From positions 1-21,026 of the forward strand of contig CAZLYK010000087.1 in NCBI GenBank assembly GCA_964563495.1: a DNA stretch of 21,026 bases, written 5' to 3'. This stretch comes from CAZLYK01 sp964563495. Its GTDB lineage: Bacteria > Acidobacteriota > Blastocatellia > RBC074. This document shows positions 1 through 8,656 of the stretch, piece after piece (position 1 is the first letter of the stretch; every line of letters begins with the position of its first letter). The position numbers and the translations under genes are program-made. The notes under the pieces are model-generated. The model was not told the DNA's origin. It made no database searches and saw only the letters and a list, made by a program, of their open reading frames with translations.

Positions 1-40
1 TATGAAAAGTGTTACGACATGAACTTTCTGAAGAAGGAAG

Positions 41-60
41 AAATTGACAGGATTAACAGG
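41..60 (+). repeat. Solo half-copy of the ACAGGATT repeat family
   Basis: Two unit copies, TTGACAGGATTAACAGG, lie directly before the ATG at 61 and the ATG at 76 of the acylase gene. No matching right arm follows, so this is a lone half-unit in the sense orientation of the gene. An open frame runs through it from an ATG at 19, but those residues are probably repeat-derived and not part of the native protein. Confidence 0.7.
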
Positions 61-75
61 ATGTTTTTCTGCACC

Positions 76-2436
76 ATGAAACGAATGATTCCACTCTTCC
101 TGATCGCGCTGTTTTTTACGGGTGCGCCAAATCGGATCAAGGCTTTACAACAACCGGATCGACAGGCTCAGGCGCGCGACGTGCTGGCGCAGACCTCCGG
201 CGTGATCAAGCTCAACGGCCTGGAGAAAGAGGTCAAAGTGCTACGCGACGAATGGGGCATTGCGCACATTTATGCCGAGACCCAGGGTGATCTTTTCTTT
301 GCCCAGGGTTTTGTCGCCGCGCAGGATCGATTGTGGCAGATGGACCTATGGCGGCGCATCGGCGAGGGCAAGCTGGCGGAGATTCTGGGGCCGCAAGCAA
401 TCGAGCGCGACCGGTTCGCACGGCTGGTCAAATATCGTGGAGACATGAAAGCCGAGTATGAAAGCTACGCCCCGGACGCCAGACAAATTATCGAAGCATT
501 CGTCCGAGGGGTGAATGCATCGATCGAGCTGAGCAAGAATCACCTGCCGATCGAATTTCAGCTTACCGGCGCCAGGCCGGAACCCTGGACGCCTGAAGCC
601 TGTCTCACGCGCATGGCTGGTTACGTTATGTCGCGCAATGCCGCCACTGAGATCTTGCGGGCTCAACTGGTGCGCGAATACGGCAAGGAATTTGTCGATC
701 AGTGGGTCGAGACCGACCCGCCGCGCAAGATCATAATTCCTCCAGGGCTGGACCTGGAAGGCATCGATTCAAAAATTCTCGCCGCCGCCACCGAGGCTGG
801 CAGCCCCGTTGTCTTTAATCCCAGCGACGGCAGCAACAATTGGGTGATTGACGGCAAGCTCTCCGCGACCGGAAAGCCGCTGCTCGCCAACGATCCGCAT
901 CGCACGATCGCGTCGCCGAGCCTGCGTTACCTGGTCCATCTGGTTGGGCCGGGCTGGAACGTGATTGGTGCGGGCGAACCGGCGCTGCCGGGCGTCGCCG
1001 CCGGACATAACGACCGCGTCGGGTTTGGCTTCACCATTGTGGGAATCGATCAGCAGGACATCTATCTTGAAGAGACCGACCCGGCGGATCCGAATCAGTA
1101 TCGATGGAAGGGGCGCTGGGAGAAGATGCGGATCGAGCGTGAGCAGATCAAAGTCAAGGGCGAAGCCAGACCGCGCGAGATCGTCTTGAAATTCACGGTC
1201 CACGGACCGGTCATCTACGAAGACACTTCCCGGCGGCGCGCTTACGCTTTGCGCTGGGTCGGGAGCGAGCCTGGCACGGCGGGTTATCTGGCCTCGCTTT
1301 CCCTGGATCGTGCACGCAACTGGCCGGAATTCCTTAAAGCTCTTGAGCGCTGGAAGACGCCGTCCGAAAACCTGATCTATGCCGATGTCGACGGCAACAT
1401 CGGCTGGGTCGCCGCCGGTTTGACCCCGGTGCGCAATGGATGGTCGGGTTTGCTGCCGGCACCCGGCGCCGAGGGAAGGTTTGAATGGCAGGGCTTTCTC
1501 CCGCTCTCCGATTTGCCGCAAAGCTATAACCCGGCGAGCCATTTCATCGCTACGGCCAATCACAACATACTACCCGCCGATTATCGTCACGAGCTGGGTT
1601 ATGAGTGGGCGAATCCGATCCGCTTCTGGCGCATCACCGAAGTGCTGACCAACTCATCGGGCAAATTCAGCGTCGCGGATTTCCAGCGGTTGCAGCACGA
1701 CGAGACCTCGCTGACTGCGCGCGAATTAATCCCATTGTTGAAGGACGCTCGCGGCGCCGCAGAATCGCTGCGCCCATACGTCGAGATGCTCACCGCATGG
1801 GATGGAGTGCTCTCCAAGGATTCGGCCGCCGCTGCATTATTCGAGGTCTGGCTGGCCAGACTGACCTACACCGTCTTCAGTCCGCACATCCCGGCCGATG
1901 CCTGGCGTTCTGTCGGCGGGCGCATCTCCATCCTCAAGACAATCGACACGCTCAAATCTCCTCAACCGCGATGGTTCGGCGCCAACCCACGAGCCGGTCG
2001 AGACGCCGCCCTGATCAAAAGCCTGGGGGAAGCCGTCTCTGATGCCAAAGAGAAACTCGGCGATGATCCGGCAAAATGGCGCTGGGGCGCGCTTCACGTC
2101 GCGCCTTTTACACACGCCCTGGCCACCGATCCGGCCAGACGAGCGCTCTTCAATCTCCCTCCGGTTGAGCGCGGCGGTGACGGCAATACGGTCAATAGTA
2201 CGAGCGGACCGGGTTTCAGGCAGAACCACGGCGCTTCATTCAGAGAAATTCTGGATCTCAGCGATTGGGACGCTTCGGTAGCGACAAACGTTCCCGGCCA
2301 ATCGGGGCAGCCGGGCAGCCGTCATTACGGCGATCTACTGCCGCTCTGGGCCGAGGGAAAATATTTCCCGCTGCTCTACAGCAAAGAGAAGGTCGAGGCC
2401 ATGGCGAAAGATCGACTAGTCCTTGAGCCAAAGTAA
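76..2436 (+). CDS. Penicillin acylase family protein (Ntn hydrolase, S45)
   Basis: This is an exported amidase of the penicillin G acylase / AHL acylase superfamily. It is made as one precursor and cut autocatalytically into alpha and beta chains. The cleavage site is visible as DGSNNW: the nucleophile Ser codon is at 832-834, with Gly just before it. The alpha chain carries the family block VLRDEWGIAHIYA and then FAQGFVAAQDRLWQMDLWRR. The beta chain has FTVHGPVIYE, an oxyanion-region TANHN (codons around 1552-1566) and a C-terminal TSGPGFRQ block. The start is uncertain. An ATG at 19 would read through a dispersed repeat. The ATG at 76 gives a clean signal peptide (MKRMIPLFLIALFFTGA), so it is preferred, although no start has a good Shine-Dalgarno; the ATG at 61 is also possible. 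Substrate cannot be told from sequence: beta-lactams, N-acyl homoserine lactones or other N-acyl compounds are all possible. Confidence 0.9.
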   Translation: MKRMIPLFLIALFFTGAPNRIKALQQPDRQAQARDVLAQTSGVIKLNGLEKEVKVLRDEWGIAHIYAETQGDLFFAQGFVAAQDRLWQMDLWRRIGEGKLAEILGPQAIERDRFARLVKYRGDMKAEYESYAPDARQIIEAFVRGVNASIELSKNHLPIEFQLTGARPEPWTPEACLTRMAGYVMSRNAATEILRAQLVREYGKEFVDQWVETDPPRKIIIPPGLDLEGIDSKILAAATEAGSPVVFNPSDGSNNWVIDGKLSATGKPLLANDPHRTIASPSLRYLVHLVGPGWNVIGAGEPALPGVAAGHNDRVGFGFTIVGIDQQDIYLEETDPADPNQYRWKGRWEKMRIEREQIKVKGEARPREIVLKFTVHGPVIYEDTSRRRAYALRWVGSEPGTAGYLASLSLDRARNWPEFLKALERWKTPSENLIYADVDGNIGWVAAGLTPVRNGWSGLLPAPGAEGRFEWQGFLPLSDLPQSYNPASHFIATANHNILPADYRHELGYEWANPIRFWRITEVLTNSSGKFSVADFQRLQHDETSLTARELIPLLKDARGAAESLRPYVEMLTAWDGVLSKDSAAAALFEVWLARLTYTVFSPHIPADAWRSVGGRISILKTIDTLKSPQPRWFGANPRAGRDAALIKSLGEAVSDAKEKLGDDPAKWRWGALHVAPFTHALATDPARRALFNLPPVERGGDGNTVNSTSGPGFRQNHGASFREILDLSDWDASVATNVPGQSGQPGSRHYGDLLPLWAEGKYFPLLYSKEKVEAMAKDRLVLEPK

Positions 2437-2553
2437 AAATAGACAGGATTAAACAGGATTATTGAAAGAGGTAGTTTGGCAGTCAACCACAACCTACCCT
2501 TTTCAGGCTATCCTGTTTAATCCTGTCCAAATCCGGTTAATCCTGGCTATTTT
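2436..2553. repeat. Palindromic ACAGGATT repeat, copy 2 (between convergent genes)
   Basis: The left arm is AAAATAGACAGG plus further units at 2436-2461. The right arm, 2510-2553, is longer and holds four inverted units ending in GGCTATTTT. The arms enclose about 48 nt of unrelated sequence. It fills the whole gap between the acylase stop (2434-2436) and the stop of the convergent BNR gene (2556). It could act as a bidirectional terminator, but there is no clean hairpin plus T-tract. Confidence 0.8.
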
Positions 2554-2555
2554 CT

Positions 2556-5500
2556 TTACGGTTTGACGAAAACGGCCGGCACATCTTTCTCGCGGACCAG
2601 CTTGTTAAACGCCGGCACATCGGTCGAGATGACCTGCTTCAGCTTTGAGAGTTGTGCGTCGATGCGGCCGCTCAGATCATCATAGACCTGATACGATTGA
2701 TCTGTCGGGCGATCGTCCGAGCCGCCGACAACCCCCGCCAGGGCCGCCAGCTTGTTATTCAGTTTGATCGGGAAATTGAGCGGGTCCTGGTTGCTCTGGT
2801 TCTTTGTCTGGTAAAGCTCTTCCTCGATCGAAGTCAGTCTCGCGTTCAACTCCTTCGCCCCATCGGCGATGGCTTTACCGTTTGGGTGATCCTTGACGCG
2901 CGTGGCCGTATCGTTGACCTGCTTGCGGATGTCGCGAATGGCGATGATCGCCTTATGCGTTTCGGTCAGCTTGTCACGGATCTTGAGGAGCAGATCGAAC
3001 TGCCTGGCGAAATCGTCCGGCGTCGTTGAAATACGCGGATCCTTTCTCAACTCGAAGCTTTCGGTCAAGGTCTTGCCGTCGACCGTCAGTTTGACCTGAT
3101 ACGAACCGGGCACGGCCCGCGGGCCTCGCGTCACGCCCGCCCAGAGGATCATCCCGGGGAAGGTCGTCGCGTCGGGATATTGCAGATCCCAGACAAAGCG
3201 ATTCAAGCCTTTCTCAGCCGCTACTCGCGCCGGACCGCCGCCGCCGAAGAACCCCCCCTCTCCTCCCCCACCCGCAGCAGGCTGAGTTTCGGGTGCTTTG
3301 CTGGAGAATTGTTTAACCGATTTGCCCGCGCTGTCGAGAATTTCAAGGGTGATATCGCCTTTTGGCTTGTCTTTCAACCAGTACCAGAATACCGCGCCGG
3401 CCGGCGGGTTCTGTCCTACGGTCGCCGTCAGCGGCAGTGTAAAACCTCCGCCGCCCTCGGTCCGGTACGCCTCTTCCGGCTTGAAAAGATGGGCATCGGC
3501 CGCGGTCAGGTCGTCTTTCCACTGATGCAGCACTGTCAGGTCATCCAGAATCCAGAAGCTGCGGCCCTGCGTCGCGGCGACCAGATCCTTGTCGCGCTTG
3601 TGAACAGCCAGATCGGTGATCGGCACGACCGGAAGATTCAGTTGCAGCGATTGCCATGTCTCGCCGTCATTGAATGAGAGATAGAGGCCCGTCTCGGTCC
3701 CGGCGTAAAGCAAGCCGCGACGATTCGGGTCTTCACGAATCACGCGCGTGAATGCCGTCTCGGGAATCCCGTTGACGATCTTCTTCCAGGTCTTGCCGTA
3801 ATCATTGGTCTTGTATAGATATGGCCGGAAATCATCGGACTTGTACATGGTCCCGGCGAAATACGCCGACGCGGCATCATGAGGCGAAGCCTCAATCGAG
3901 TTGATCTGAATCCATTCGGGCATATCTTTCGGCGTAACGTTGTCCCACTTGCCGCCGCCATTGGCGGTGACGTGAACCAGGCCGTCATCGGAGCCGGTCC
4001 AGATGACGCCCGCTCTGACTGGTGATTCGGAGACCGTGAAGATGGTGCAGTAATACTCGACGCTGGTGTTGTCTTTGGTGATCGGTCCGCCGGACGATCC
4101 CTGCTTCGACCTGTCGTTGCGCGTCAGATCGGGGCTGATCGCAGTCCAGTTCTGACCCTCGTTGTTCGTTTTGAAGAGCATGTTGCCGGCGGTGTAGAGC
4201 ACGTTCGGATCGTGCGGCGAGAAAAGGATCGGGAAATTCCACTGAAACCGGTACTTCATCCCTTCCGCCCCCCACCCCATCGGATTGTCCGGCCAGACAT
4301 TGACGTTGCGCGACTGGCCGGTGCGATGATCCAACCGTGAGAGGTAACCGCCATAATTGCCGCCAAACACTATATTCGAATCTTTAGGATGCGGCTGGAC
4401 CCAGCCCGATTCGCTGCCCGCAGTCACTTGCCAGTGCGTCCGGTCGAGGGCGAAATCATCCGAGCGGCTGAGAATCCTGACGGTCGAGTTGTCCTGCTGA
4501 GCGCCGTAAACATGGTATGGGAAATCGTTGTCGACCGAGACGCGATAGAACTGCGCCGTCGGCTGGTCCTGTTCGGTCCAGGTGCGCCCGCCGTTGAAAC
4601 TGACGTTCGCTCCGCCGTCGTTGCTGTTGATCATCCGCGTTGGATCGTTCGGATCTATCCACAGATCGTGGTTGTCTCCGTGCGGGGGCTGAAGCGCAGA
4701 GTAAGTCCGCCCGCCATCGTTCGACCGGTAAAAACCAGTGTTGAGCACGTAGACCGTATCCGCGCTCTTTGGATCGGCGTAGATACGAGTGTAATACCAG
4801 GCGCGCTGGCGCAGGTTGCGCTGCTCGTTGACCTTGATCCAAGTCCGGCCGCCATTATCCGTACGGAAGACTCCGCCATCTTCGGCCTCGATGATCGTCC
4901 AGACGCGTTCCGGATTGGCGGGTGAGACAGCCACGCCGATCTTTCCGACCACCCCTTTGGGCAATCCGGGATTGCGTGTCATCTCCGTCCAGGTGTCGCC
5001 GCCGTCGGTCGACTTAAATAACCCGCCATCCTTGCCGCCGCTCTCCAAACTCCACGGAGTCCGTTTGACGTCCCACAACCCGGCGTAGATCACATTCGGA
5101 TTCGACGGATCAAAGCTCAAATCGATCGCGCCGGCGCGGCTGCCCTCGCCGCGCTTCAAAACGCTCTCCCAGGTCTTGCCGCCGTCTCTCGATCGATAGA
5201 CTCCACGCTGCCCTGAAGGCCCGAAGATGTGGCCGAGCGCCGCGACAAAGACCAGATCGGGATTCTTCGGATGGACGCGTACCCGCGCGATGTGGCGCGT
5301 GTCCTCAAGTCCGATCTTTTTCCAGGTCTTGCCGGCATCCATGGACTTGTACATCCCATCACCGTGCGAGACATTGCCGCGAATCGGCGATTCACCCATG
5401 CCGGCATAGATCACGTTCGGATCCGAATCCGCGACGGCAATCGCGCCCACCGAGCCGGTCCCGAAAAACCCATCGGAGATCGGCTCCCAATTGGCGCCCC

Positions 5501-5753
5501 CGTCGGCGGTCTTCCAGACACCTCCGCCCGTTGCCCCGAAGTAAAAGACCATCGGCTGAGACGGCACACCCGCCACCGCCGTCACTCGACCGCCGCGAAA
5601 CGGCCCGATATTTCGCCATTGCAGCCCTTTGAGCGGATTTGACTGCGTTTGTTGAGCTGTCGTCGTCCACCAGGCCGCACCGGCTACAACCAATAATCCA
5701 CACAGCACGATTACGGGGACACGACGATGAGTAGTGGTTACTCTCTTCGTCAT
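2556..5753 (-). CDS. Exported BNR/Asp-box beta-propeller protein (VPS10/sortilin-like)
   Basis: A 1065-residue exported protein of the type often annotated as glycosyl hydrolase or VPS10-domain protein. Residues 11-33 are a hydrophobic signal segment (VPVIVLCGLLVVAGAAWW). Eleven Asp-box-like turns (S/T-x-D-x-G-x-T-W) are visible, for example at residues 81-89, 136-144, 187-195, 247-255, 297-305, 343-351, 385-392, 528-536, 596-603, 648-656 and 692-700. This indicates two or more beta-propellers. An Ig-like segment follows (about 780-815), then a Gly-rich linker (828-840), a second beta segment (about 845-905) and a helical C-terminus (about 912-1050). The start at 5753 is supported by AAAGGAG eight nt upstream. 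The frame is open further upstream to 5834, but only through repeat DNA. Asp-boxes mark a fold, not catalysis; no sialidase active site is evident. The role is probably extracellular binding or processing of a polymer or peptide, and remains unproven. Confidence 0.88.
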   Translation of the reverse strand: MTKRVTTTHRRVPVIVLCGLLVVAGAAWWTTTAQQTQSNPLKGLQWRNIGPFRGGRVTAVAGVPSQPMVFYFGATGGGVWKTADGGANWEPISDGFFGTGSVGAIAVADSDPNVIYAGMGESPIRGNVSHGDGMYKSMDAGKTWKKIGLEDTRHIARVRVHPKNPDLVFVAALGHIFGPSGQRGVYRSRDGGKTWESVLKRGEGSRAGAIDLSFDPSNPNVIYAGLWDVKRTPWSLESGGKDGGLFKSTDGGDTWTEMTRNPGLPKGVVGKIGVAVSPANPERVWTIIEAEDGGVFRTDNGGRTWIKVNEQRNLRQRAWYYTRIYADPKSADTVYVLNTGFYRSNDGGRTYSALQPPHGDNHDLWIDPNDPTRMINSNDGGANVSFNGGRTWTEQDQPTAQFYRVSVDNDFPYHVYGAQQDNSTVRILSRSDDFALDRTHWQVTAGSESGWVQPHPKDSNIVFGGNYGGYLSRLDHRTGQSRNVNVWPDNPMGWGAEGMKYRFQWNFPILFSPHDPNVLYTAGNMLFKTNNEGQNWTAISPDLTRNDRSKQGSSGGPITKDNTSVEYYCTIFTVSESPVRAGVIWTGSDDGLVHVTANGGGKWDNVTPKDMPEWIQINSIEASPHDAASAYFAGTMYKSDDFRPYLYKTNDYGKTWKKIVNGIPETAFTRVIREDPNRRGLLYAGTETGLYLSFNDGETWQSLQLNLPVVPITDLAVHKRDKDLVAATQGRSFWILDDLTVLHQWKDDLTAADAHLFKPEEAYRTEGGGGFTLPLTATVGQNPPAGAVFWYWLKDKPKGDITLEILDSAGKSVKQFSSKAPETQPAAGGGGEGGFFGGGGPARVAAEKGLNRFVWDLQYPDATTFPGMILWAGVTRGPRAVPGSYQVKLTVDGKTLTESFELRKDPRISTTPDDFARQFDLLLKIRDKLTETHKAIIAIRDIRKQVNDTATRVKDHPNGKAIADGAKELNARLTSIEEELYQTKNQSNQDPLNFPIKLNNKLAALAGVVGGSDDRPTDQSYQVYDDLSGRIDAQLSKLKQVISTDVPAFNKLVREKDVPAVFVKP

Positions 5754-5777
5754 AATCGAGACTCCTTTGGGAGGGGT

Positions 5778-5850
5778 AAAATAGACAGGATTGACCAGAT
5801 TGATCCAGGATTTGACAAGACCAGGTCTTGTCAAATCCTGTCAATCCTCT
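5778..5850. repeat. Palindromic ACAGGATT repeat, copy 3
   Basis: The left side opens with AAAATAGACAGG. The core is a perfect 17-bp inverted repeat, CAGGATTTGACAAGACC (5806-5822) and its complement (5824-5840), separated by one A. The outer units are imperfect (GACCAGATTGATC on the left). It lies in the 5' leader of the BNR gene, and its right arm runs into the clpA stop codon TGA at 5841-5843. Confidence 0.85.
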
Positions 5851-8105
5851 CTCTTGTATTCGAGCGACAATTCTCCGGAAACTTGATCGACCACGACTTT
5901 GCCGCCATTTTGAAGGCTGCCGAACAAAATTTCGTTGGCCAGCGGCTCCTTGATTCGCGATTGAATCAACCGCGCCATCGGGCGGGCGCCGAATTGCTTG
6001 TCATAGCCTTTGTTGGCCAGCCAGGCGCGGGCGGATTGGGTCATCTCGATCTCGACCTTCTTATCGGCCAGTTGCGCCCTCAGCTCGCCGATAAACTTGT
6101 CAACCACGCGCTCGATGGTTTCAAAGCCGAGGGGTTCGAACGCGATCCACCCGTCCAACCGATTTCTGAACTCGGGGCTGAAGGTACGCTCGATCGCTCC
6201 CTTGGCTTTGCTGCCCGTGCCGCCGATTCCGCCGCTCTCGCTGTGTTTGAATCCGACCTTCGTGCCGCTCAACTCCCGCGCTCCGGCGTTGGTCGTCATA
6301 ATCAAAATCACGTTGCGAAAATCGGCCTTCTTGCCGTTATTGTCCGTCAGCGTCGCGTGATCCATGACCTGAAGGAGGATGTTGAACAGATCGGGATGCG
6401 CCTTTTCGATCTCGTCGAGGACGAGCACGGCGTATGGCGTTTTGCGAACCGCGTCGGTGAGCAACCCTCCCTGGTCGAATCCGACGTAACCCGGAGGCGC
6501 GCCGATCAGACGCGAGACGGTATGCTTTTCCATGTACTCGCTCATATCGAAACGCATGAATTCCACCCCGAGACAGCGGGCCAGCTGTTTGGCCAGCTCG
6601 GTCTTCCCGACCCCGGTCGGCCCCGAAAACAGAAATGAACCGATCGGTTTTTCAGGATTGGCGAGACCTGAACGGGAGAGTGTAATCGCGTTGACCATCT
6701 GCTTGATCGCGTGATCCTGGCCATAGATGACGGAGTTCAGATCCGACTCGAGATTTTGCAGCCGCTCTTTATCCGAGACCGAGACCGTCTTCGGCGGGAT
6801 CTTCGCCATCTTGGCCACGACCAGCTCGACATCCTGTTCGGTGACGAACTCGGGGCGTTCCCCGACCGGCTTGAGCTTCGTCGCGGCGCCCACTTCGTCG
6901 ACCACGTCGATCGCCTTGTCGGGCAGATAACGATCGTTGATATGCTTGGCCGATAGCTCGGCGGCGGCGCGCAGCGATTCGTCGGTGTACTTGACGCCGT
7001 GATGCTTCTCATAATAGCTCTTCAAACCCTGGAGGATTTGATAGGTGTCTTCGATATTCGGCTGCGAGATCTCGATCGTCTGAAAGCGCCGGGCAAGCGC
7101 CCGGTCGCGCTCAAACGAGGCTTTGTACTCATTGTAAGTCGTCGAGCCAATGCAGCGTAATTCCCCTGAGGCGAGGGCGGGTTTGAGAATGTTCGAGGCG
7201 TCCATCGAGCCGCCGCTGACGGCGCCCGCGCCAACGATCGTGTGAATTTCATCGATGAAGAGGATGACTCCCGGCTTCTTCTTGAGCGCATTGATAACCG
7301 CTTTCAACCGCTGCTCGAACTCACCCCGGTAGCGAGTGCCGGCCAGCAGCGCGCCCATATCGAGCGAGTAGACTTCCGCCCCCTTGAGCACCTCGGGGAC
7401 CTCACCCTTGAAAATCTTCAAGGCCAGCCCTTCGGCAATCGCGGTTTTTCCGACGCCGGGGTCGCCGACGTAAAGCGGGTTGTTTTTACGGCGACGACAG
7501 AGGACCTGAATCGTCCGCTCGAGCTCGGTCTGCCGCCCGATCAGAGGATCGATCTTGCCTTCGGCGGCATTGGCGACGAGATTGGTCGTAAAAGCCTGCA
7601 GCGGATCGCGCGACTGCCGTATTCCATCTTCATCGTCTTCATCCTCATCGCCGATCCCGCCGGGCTCCTCACCCAGTTTGGTCATGCCGTGGGAGATATA
7701 GTTGAGGATATCCAGCCTGGTGATGCCCTGCTTTTCGAGCAGGTAACGCGCGTGCGAATGCTGCTCTTCAAACAATGATGCGAGAATATTCCCGCCATCC
7801 ACCCTCTCCTGTCCCGACGCCTGGGCCTGGAAGACCGCGCGCTCGATCACCCGTTCAAACGCGGCCGTCTGCTCGGGGTAACGATCCATGCCGCGCGGGA
7901 GCGGCCCCATATTGGACTTAAAAAACTCTTCCAGATCCGCCCGCAGCTGATCCAGATCACCGCCACAATGCCTGATCACTTCTCCACCCGTTTTGTCCTG
8001 CAACAAGGCAAAGAGCAGGTGCTCGAGCGTGAGGAATTCGTGGCGTCGCTTGATCGCCTCGTTGGCTGCCAGATTTAATGTTGCTTGTAATTCTCGTGTA
8101 ATCAT
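5841..8105 (-). CDS. clpA: ATP-dependent Clp protease ATP-binding subunit ClpA
   Basis: AAA+ unfoldase that feeds substrates to ClpP in the cytoplasm. It has 754 residues, close to E. coli ClpA (758). Order of parts: double Clp_N domain (1-145); acidic linker GDEDEDDEDG (152-161); D1 with Walker A GDPGVGKT (214-221) and Walker B ILFIDE (281-286); D2 with Walker A GPTGVGKT (495-502), Walker B VLVLDE (560-565) and sensor-2 GARP (706-709). A VGF tripeptide at 617-619 sits where ClpA has its IGL/IGF ClpP-docking loop. There is no ClpB-type coiled-coil insertion, which, with clpS 50 nt upstream, supports ClpA over ClpB or ClpC. The stop codon overlaps repeat copy 3. No strong Shine-Dalgarno precedes the ATG, so translation may be coupled to clpS. 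Confidence 0.97.
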   Translation of the reverse strand: MITRELQATLNLAANEAIKRRHEFLTLEHLLFALLQDKTGGEVIRHCGGDLDQLRADLEEFFKSNMGPLPRGMDRYPEQTAAFERVIERAVFQAQASGQERVDGGNILASLFEEQHSHARYLLEKQGITRLDILNYISHGMTKLGEEPGGIGDEDEDDEDGIRQSRDPLQAFTTNLVANAAEGKIDPLIGRQTELERTIQVLCRRRKNNPLYVGDPGVGKTAIAEGLALKIFKGEVPEVLKGAEVYSLDMGALLAGTRYRGEFEQRLKAVINALKKKPGVILFIDEIHTIVGAGAVSGGSMDASNILKPALASGELRCIGSTTYNEYKASFERDRALARRFQTIEISQPNIEDTYQILQGLKSYYEKHHGVKYTDESLRAAAELSAKHINDRYLPDKAIDVVDEVGAATKLKPVGERPEFVTEQDVELVVAKMAKIPPKTVSVSDKERLQNLESDLNSVIYGQDHAIKQMVNAITLSRSGLANPEKPIGSFLFSGPTGVGKTELAKQLARCLGVEFMRFDMSEYMEKHTVSRLIGAPPGYVGFDQGGLLTDAVRKTPYAVLVLDEIEKAHPDLFNILLQVMDHATLTDNNGKKADFRNVILIMTTNAGARELSGTKVGFKHSESGGIGGTGSKAKGAIERTFSPEFRNRLDGWIAFEPLGFETIERVVDKFIGELRAQLADKKVEIEMTQSARAWLANKGYDKQFGARPMARLIQSRIKEPLANEILFGSLQNGGKVVVDQVSGELSLEYKRED

Positions 8106-8155
8106 AATTCAATAAAATTTGAAGAGAGAGGGTCGATCAGATTTTCCGGTCCTCT

Positions 8156-8470
8156 CTATTCCTCTTCCAAAGTGCAGAGCAGCGGGAATTCCTGCTCACG
8201 CGCGAGCGTCACCACTCGCGCGACTTTGGTCTCGGCGATCTCAAAGGTATAGACGCCGGCCACCCCTACACCCTGATGGTGGACCTGTAACATGATCCGG
8301 ATCGCTTCATTTTCCGAATGGAGAAAAACACTCTCCAGAATATACACGACAAATTCCATTGTCGTGTAGTTATCATTATGCAGCAAAACCTTATAAAGCG
8401 AAGGCTTCTTCAGCTTCTGCTCGCTCTCGGTGACGACTGCGTCATCCAATTCCGGGTCGTAGTTCGGCAT
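8156..8470 (-). CDS. clpS: ATP-dependent Clp protease adaptor ClpS
   Basis: Adaptor that delivers N-end-rule (N-degron) substrates to ClpAP. It has 104 residues, the normal ClpS size, with a short flexible N-terminus (1-22). The ligand pocket is intact: N32 and D33 in LHNDNYT, M38 in TTMEF, M60, and H64 in LQVHHQG. The conserved block GVYTFEIAETK follows. These match the E. coli pocket residues Asn34, Asp35, Met40, Met62 and His66. It is the first gene of a clpS-clpA operon. The start is fixed by AGGA eight nt before the ATG, inside a sequence (GGCAGGATTGACG) that closely resembles one unit of the dispersed repeat. Confidence 0.96.
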   Translation of the reverse strand: MPNYDPELDDAVVTESEQKLKKPSLYKVLLHNDNYTTMEFVVYILESVFLHSENEAIRIMLQVHHQGVGVAGVYTFEIAETKVARVVTLAREQEFPLLCTLEEE

Positions 8471-8474
8471 AACG

Positions 8475-8487
8475 TCAATCCTGCCAG
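8475..8487 (-). promoter_or_regulatory. clpS ribosome binding site within a repeat-like half-unit
   Basis: On the minus strand the sequence before the clpS ATG reads GGCAGGATTGACGTT. Its AGGA is eight nt from the start codon, and the string differs from the repeat unit GACAGGATTGAC at one base. I saw no convincing -35/-10 pair between this site and repeat copy 4. Confidence 0.5.
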
Positions 8488-8544
8488 GAGACGAATCTAA
8501 CTTTCACGGCCGATGGTTATGCTATCAAATTTGTGGCAGGCTGA

Positions 8545-8650
8545 GAAATAGACAGGATTAACGGGATTTGACCGGATTAAACAGGATTGCTTTTCTGGTT
8601 TGTCTTGAGTCCTGTTTAATCCGGTCAAATCCCGTTAATCGTCTATTTTC
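8545..8650. repeat. Palindromic ACAGGATT repeat, copy 4 (best-preserved long hairpin)
   Basis: The arms at 8545-8588 and 8608-8650 are complementary over about 42 bp with a 19-nt loop. The left arm holds four successive units: GACAGGATT, AACGGGATTT, GACCGGATTA and AACAGGATT. The right arm mirrors the same variant units, differing by a 2-nt deletion near its outer end and one mismatch near the loop. Both outer ends carry the AAATAGAC/GTCTATTT boundary. It lies seven nt after the stop of the TPR gene and upstream of clpS, so it could terminate the TPR transcript. Confidence 0.9.
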
Positions 8651-8656
8651 TCCTCC

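Noticed and set aside
769..1563. A 264-codon open frame on the minus strand inside the acylase gene
   Set aside because: Antisense shadow of a well-supported gene in GC-rich DNA.
5754..5834. Upstream extension of the BNR protein start
   Set aside because: The extra 27 residues are encoded by the repeat; the strong Shine-Dalgarno and signal peptide support the start at 5753.
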